A DNA stretch of 12,942 nucleotides, taken from positions 1 to 12,942 of the forward strand of contig JAOZNS010000004.1 of assembly GCA_029933635.1 (NCBI GenBank), read 5' to 3'. The stretch comes from Candidatus Zixiibacteriota bacterium. GTDB lineage: Bacteria; Zixibacteria; MSB-5A5; SM1-73. Within the stretch, counting starts at the first letter, position 1. Each line of letters opens with the position of its first letter. The position numbers and the translations under genes were made by a program. Below, piece after piece: positions 12,727-12,942 of this stretch. Under the pieces are notes generated by a model that ran no database searches, was not told the DNA's origin, and was given only the letters and a program-made list of their open reading frames with translations.

Positions 12727-12942
12727 TTGCCTCAGAGAATTACCGTTCCCGACAGATTAGAAGACGAACTGGAATATGATCTCACCTTAAGACCCACGAA
12801 GTTTGATGAGTTTGTGGGTCAGGAGAAGATCAAGGAAAACTTAAAGATCTTCATCCAGGCGGCAAAAGCAAGGACAGAGCCTCTGGATCATGTTCTGTTT
12901 TACGGACCTCCGGGCTTGGGCAAAACCACCCTGGCACATATA
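12727..12942 (+). CDS. ruvB: Holliday junction branch-migration ATPase RuvB, N-terminal part
   Basis: The first 72 codons of RuvB, cut by the right window edge. It reads PQRITVPDRLEDELEYDLT, then LRPTKFDEFVGQEKIKENL, then LDHVLFYGPPGLGKTTLAHI. GPPGLGKTT is the Walker A motif, and the LRP..FDEFVGQ segment is the classical RuvB N-terminal AAA+ region. RuvB hexamers drive branch migration on RuvA-bound junctions. A TAA at 12709-12711 closes the frame upstream, so the start must be TTG. I prefer TTG at 12727, because AGAGG ends 6 nt before it; TTG at 12721 abuts the ribosome binding site. A short imperfect inverted repeat (GAGAAAAT/ATATTCTC, about 12632-12651) lies in the 94-bp gap after ruvA. 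Confidence 0.96.
   Translation, partial: MPQRITVPDRLEDELEYDLTLRPTKFDEFVGQEKIKENLKIFIQAAKARTEPLDHVLFYGPPGLGKTTLAHI

Overview
The window reads as chromosomal DNA from an uncultured, probably Gram-negative bacterium of moderate GC content. Evidence for an outer membrane is indirect: a small signal-peptide protein that looks like a beta-barrel, and a putative exported lipoprotein. The short dispersed-type hairpin repeats between genes and the mixed gene content suit a candidate-phylum genome (for example the broad FCB/WOR-3/Zixibacteria neighbourhood), but nothing here fixes the phylum. No tRNA, rRNA, CRISPR array, transposase or phage gene was seen.

Left part, minus strand (1-5639). A polysaccharide/lipopolysaccharide flippase runs off the left edge. 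It is followed, going right, by a small beta-barrel-like secreted protein, a SlyD-like FKBP prolyl isomerase, a single-RRM RNA-binding protein, an exported MTA/SAH-type nucleosidase and a patatin-like phospholipase. Three of the intergenic regions carry almost identical housekeeping promoters: TTGACT, 17 bp spacer, TAAAAT or TAAACT, with a shared AATnGGA just before the -10. The FKBP gene has a candidate structured leader, and the RRM gene a roughly 330-nt leader that overlaps a 45-codon frame.

Middle part, minus strand (5640-10278). A hairpin-rich non-coding stretch (about 5779-6057) precedes a 2-hydroxyacid module. This comprises a GlcD/D-lactate-dehydrogenase-type FAD oxidase, an NAD(P)-dependent Ldh-family malate/L-lactate/2-hydroxyacid dehydrogenase, and a LarA-type nickel-pincer lactate racemase. 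The racemase and the Ldh-family gene are 48 bp apart and look co-transcribed. Their promoter (TTGCCA-17-TATATT) has a near-perfect Rex-type operator just upstream, which suggests NADH/NAD+ control. Together the three enzymes could interconvert and oxidise D- and L-lactate or a related 2-hydroxyacid.

Right part, plus strand (10637-12942). The classical yebC-ruvC-ruvA-ruvB order encodes a YebC/PmpR-family protein and the Holliday junction resolvasome. ruvA and ruvB both start with TTG behind good ribosome binding sites; ruvB is cut by the window edge. A terminator-like hairpin lies in the yebC leader.

The genes are mostly ordinary. The points of most interest are regulatory: the conserved promoter family, the Rex-like operator on a lactate racemase operon, the alternative-pairing leader upstream of the FKBP gene, and the hairpin repeat cluster.
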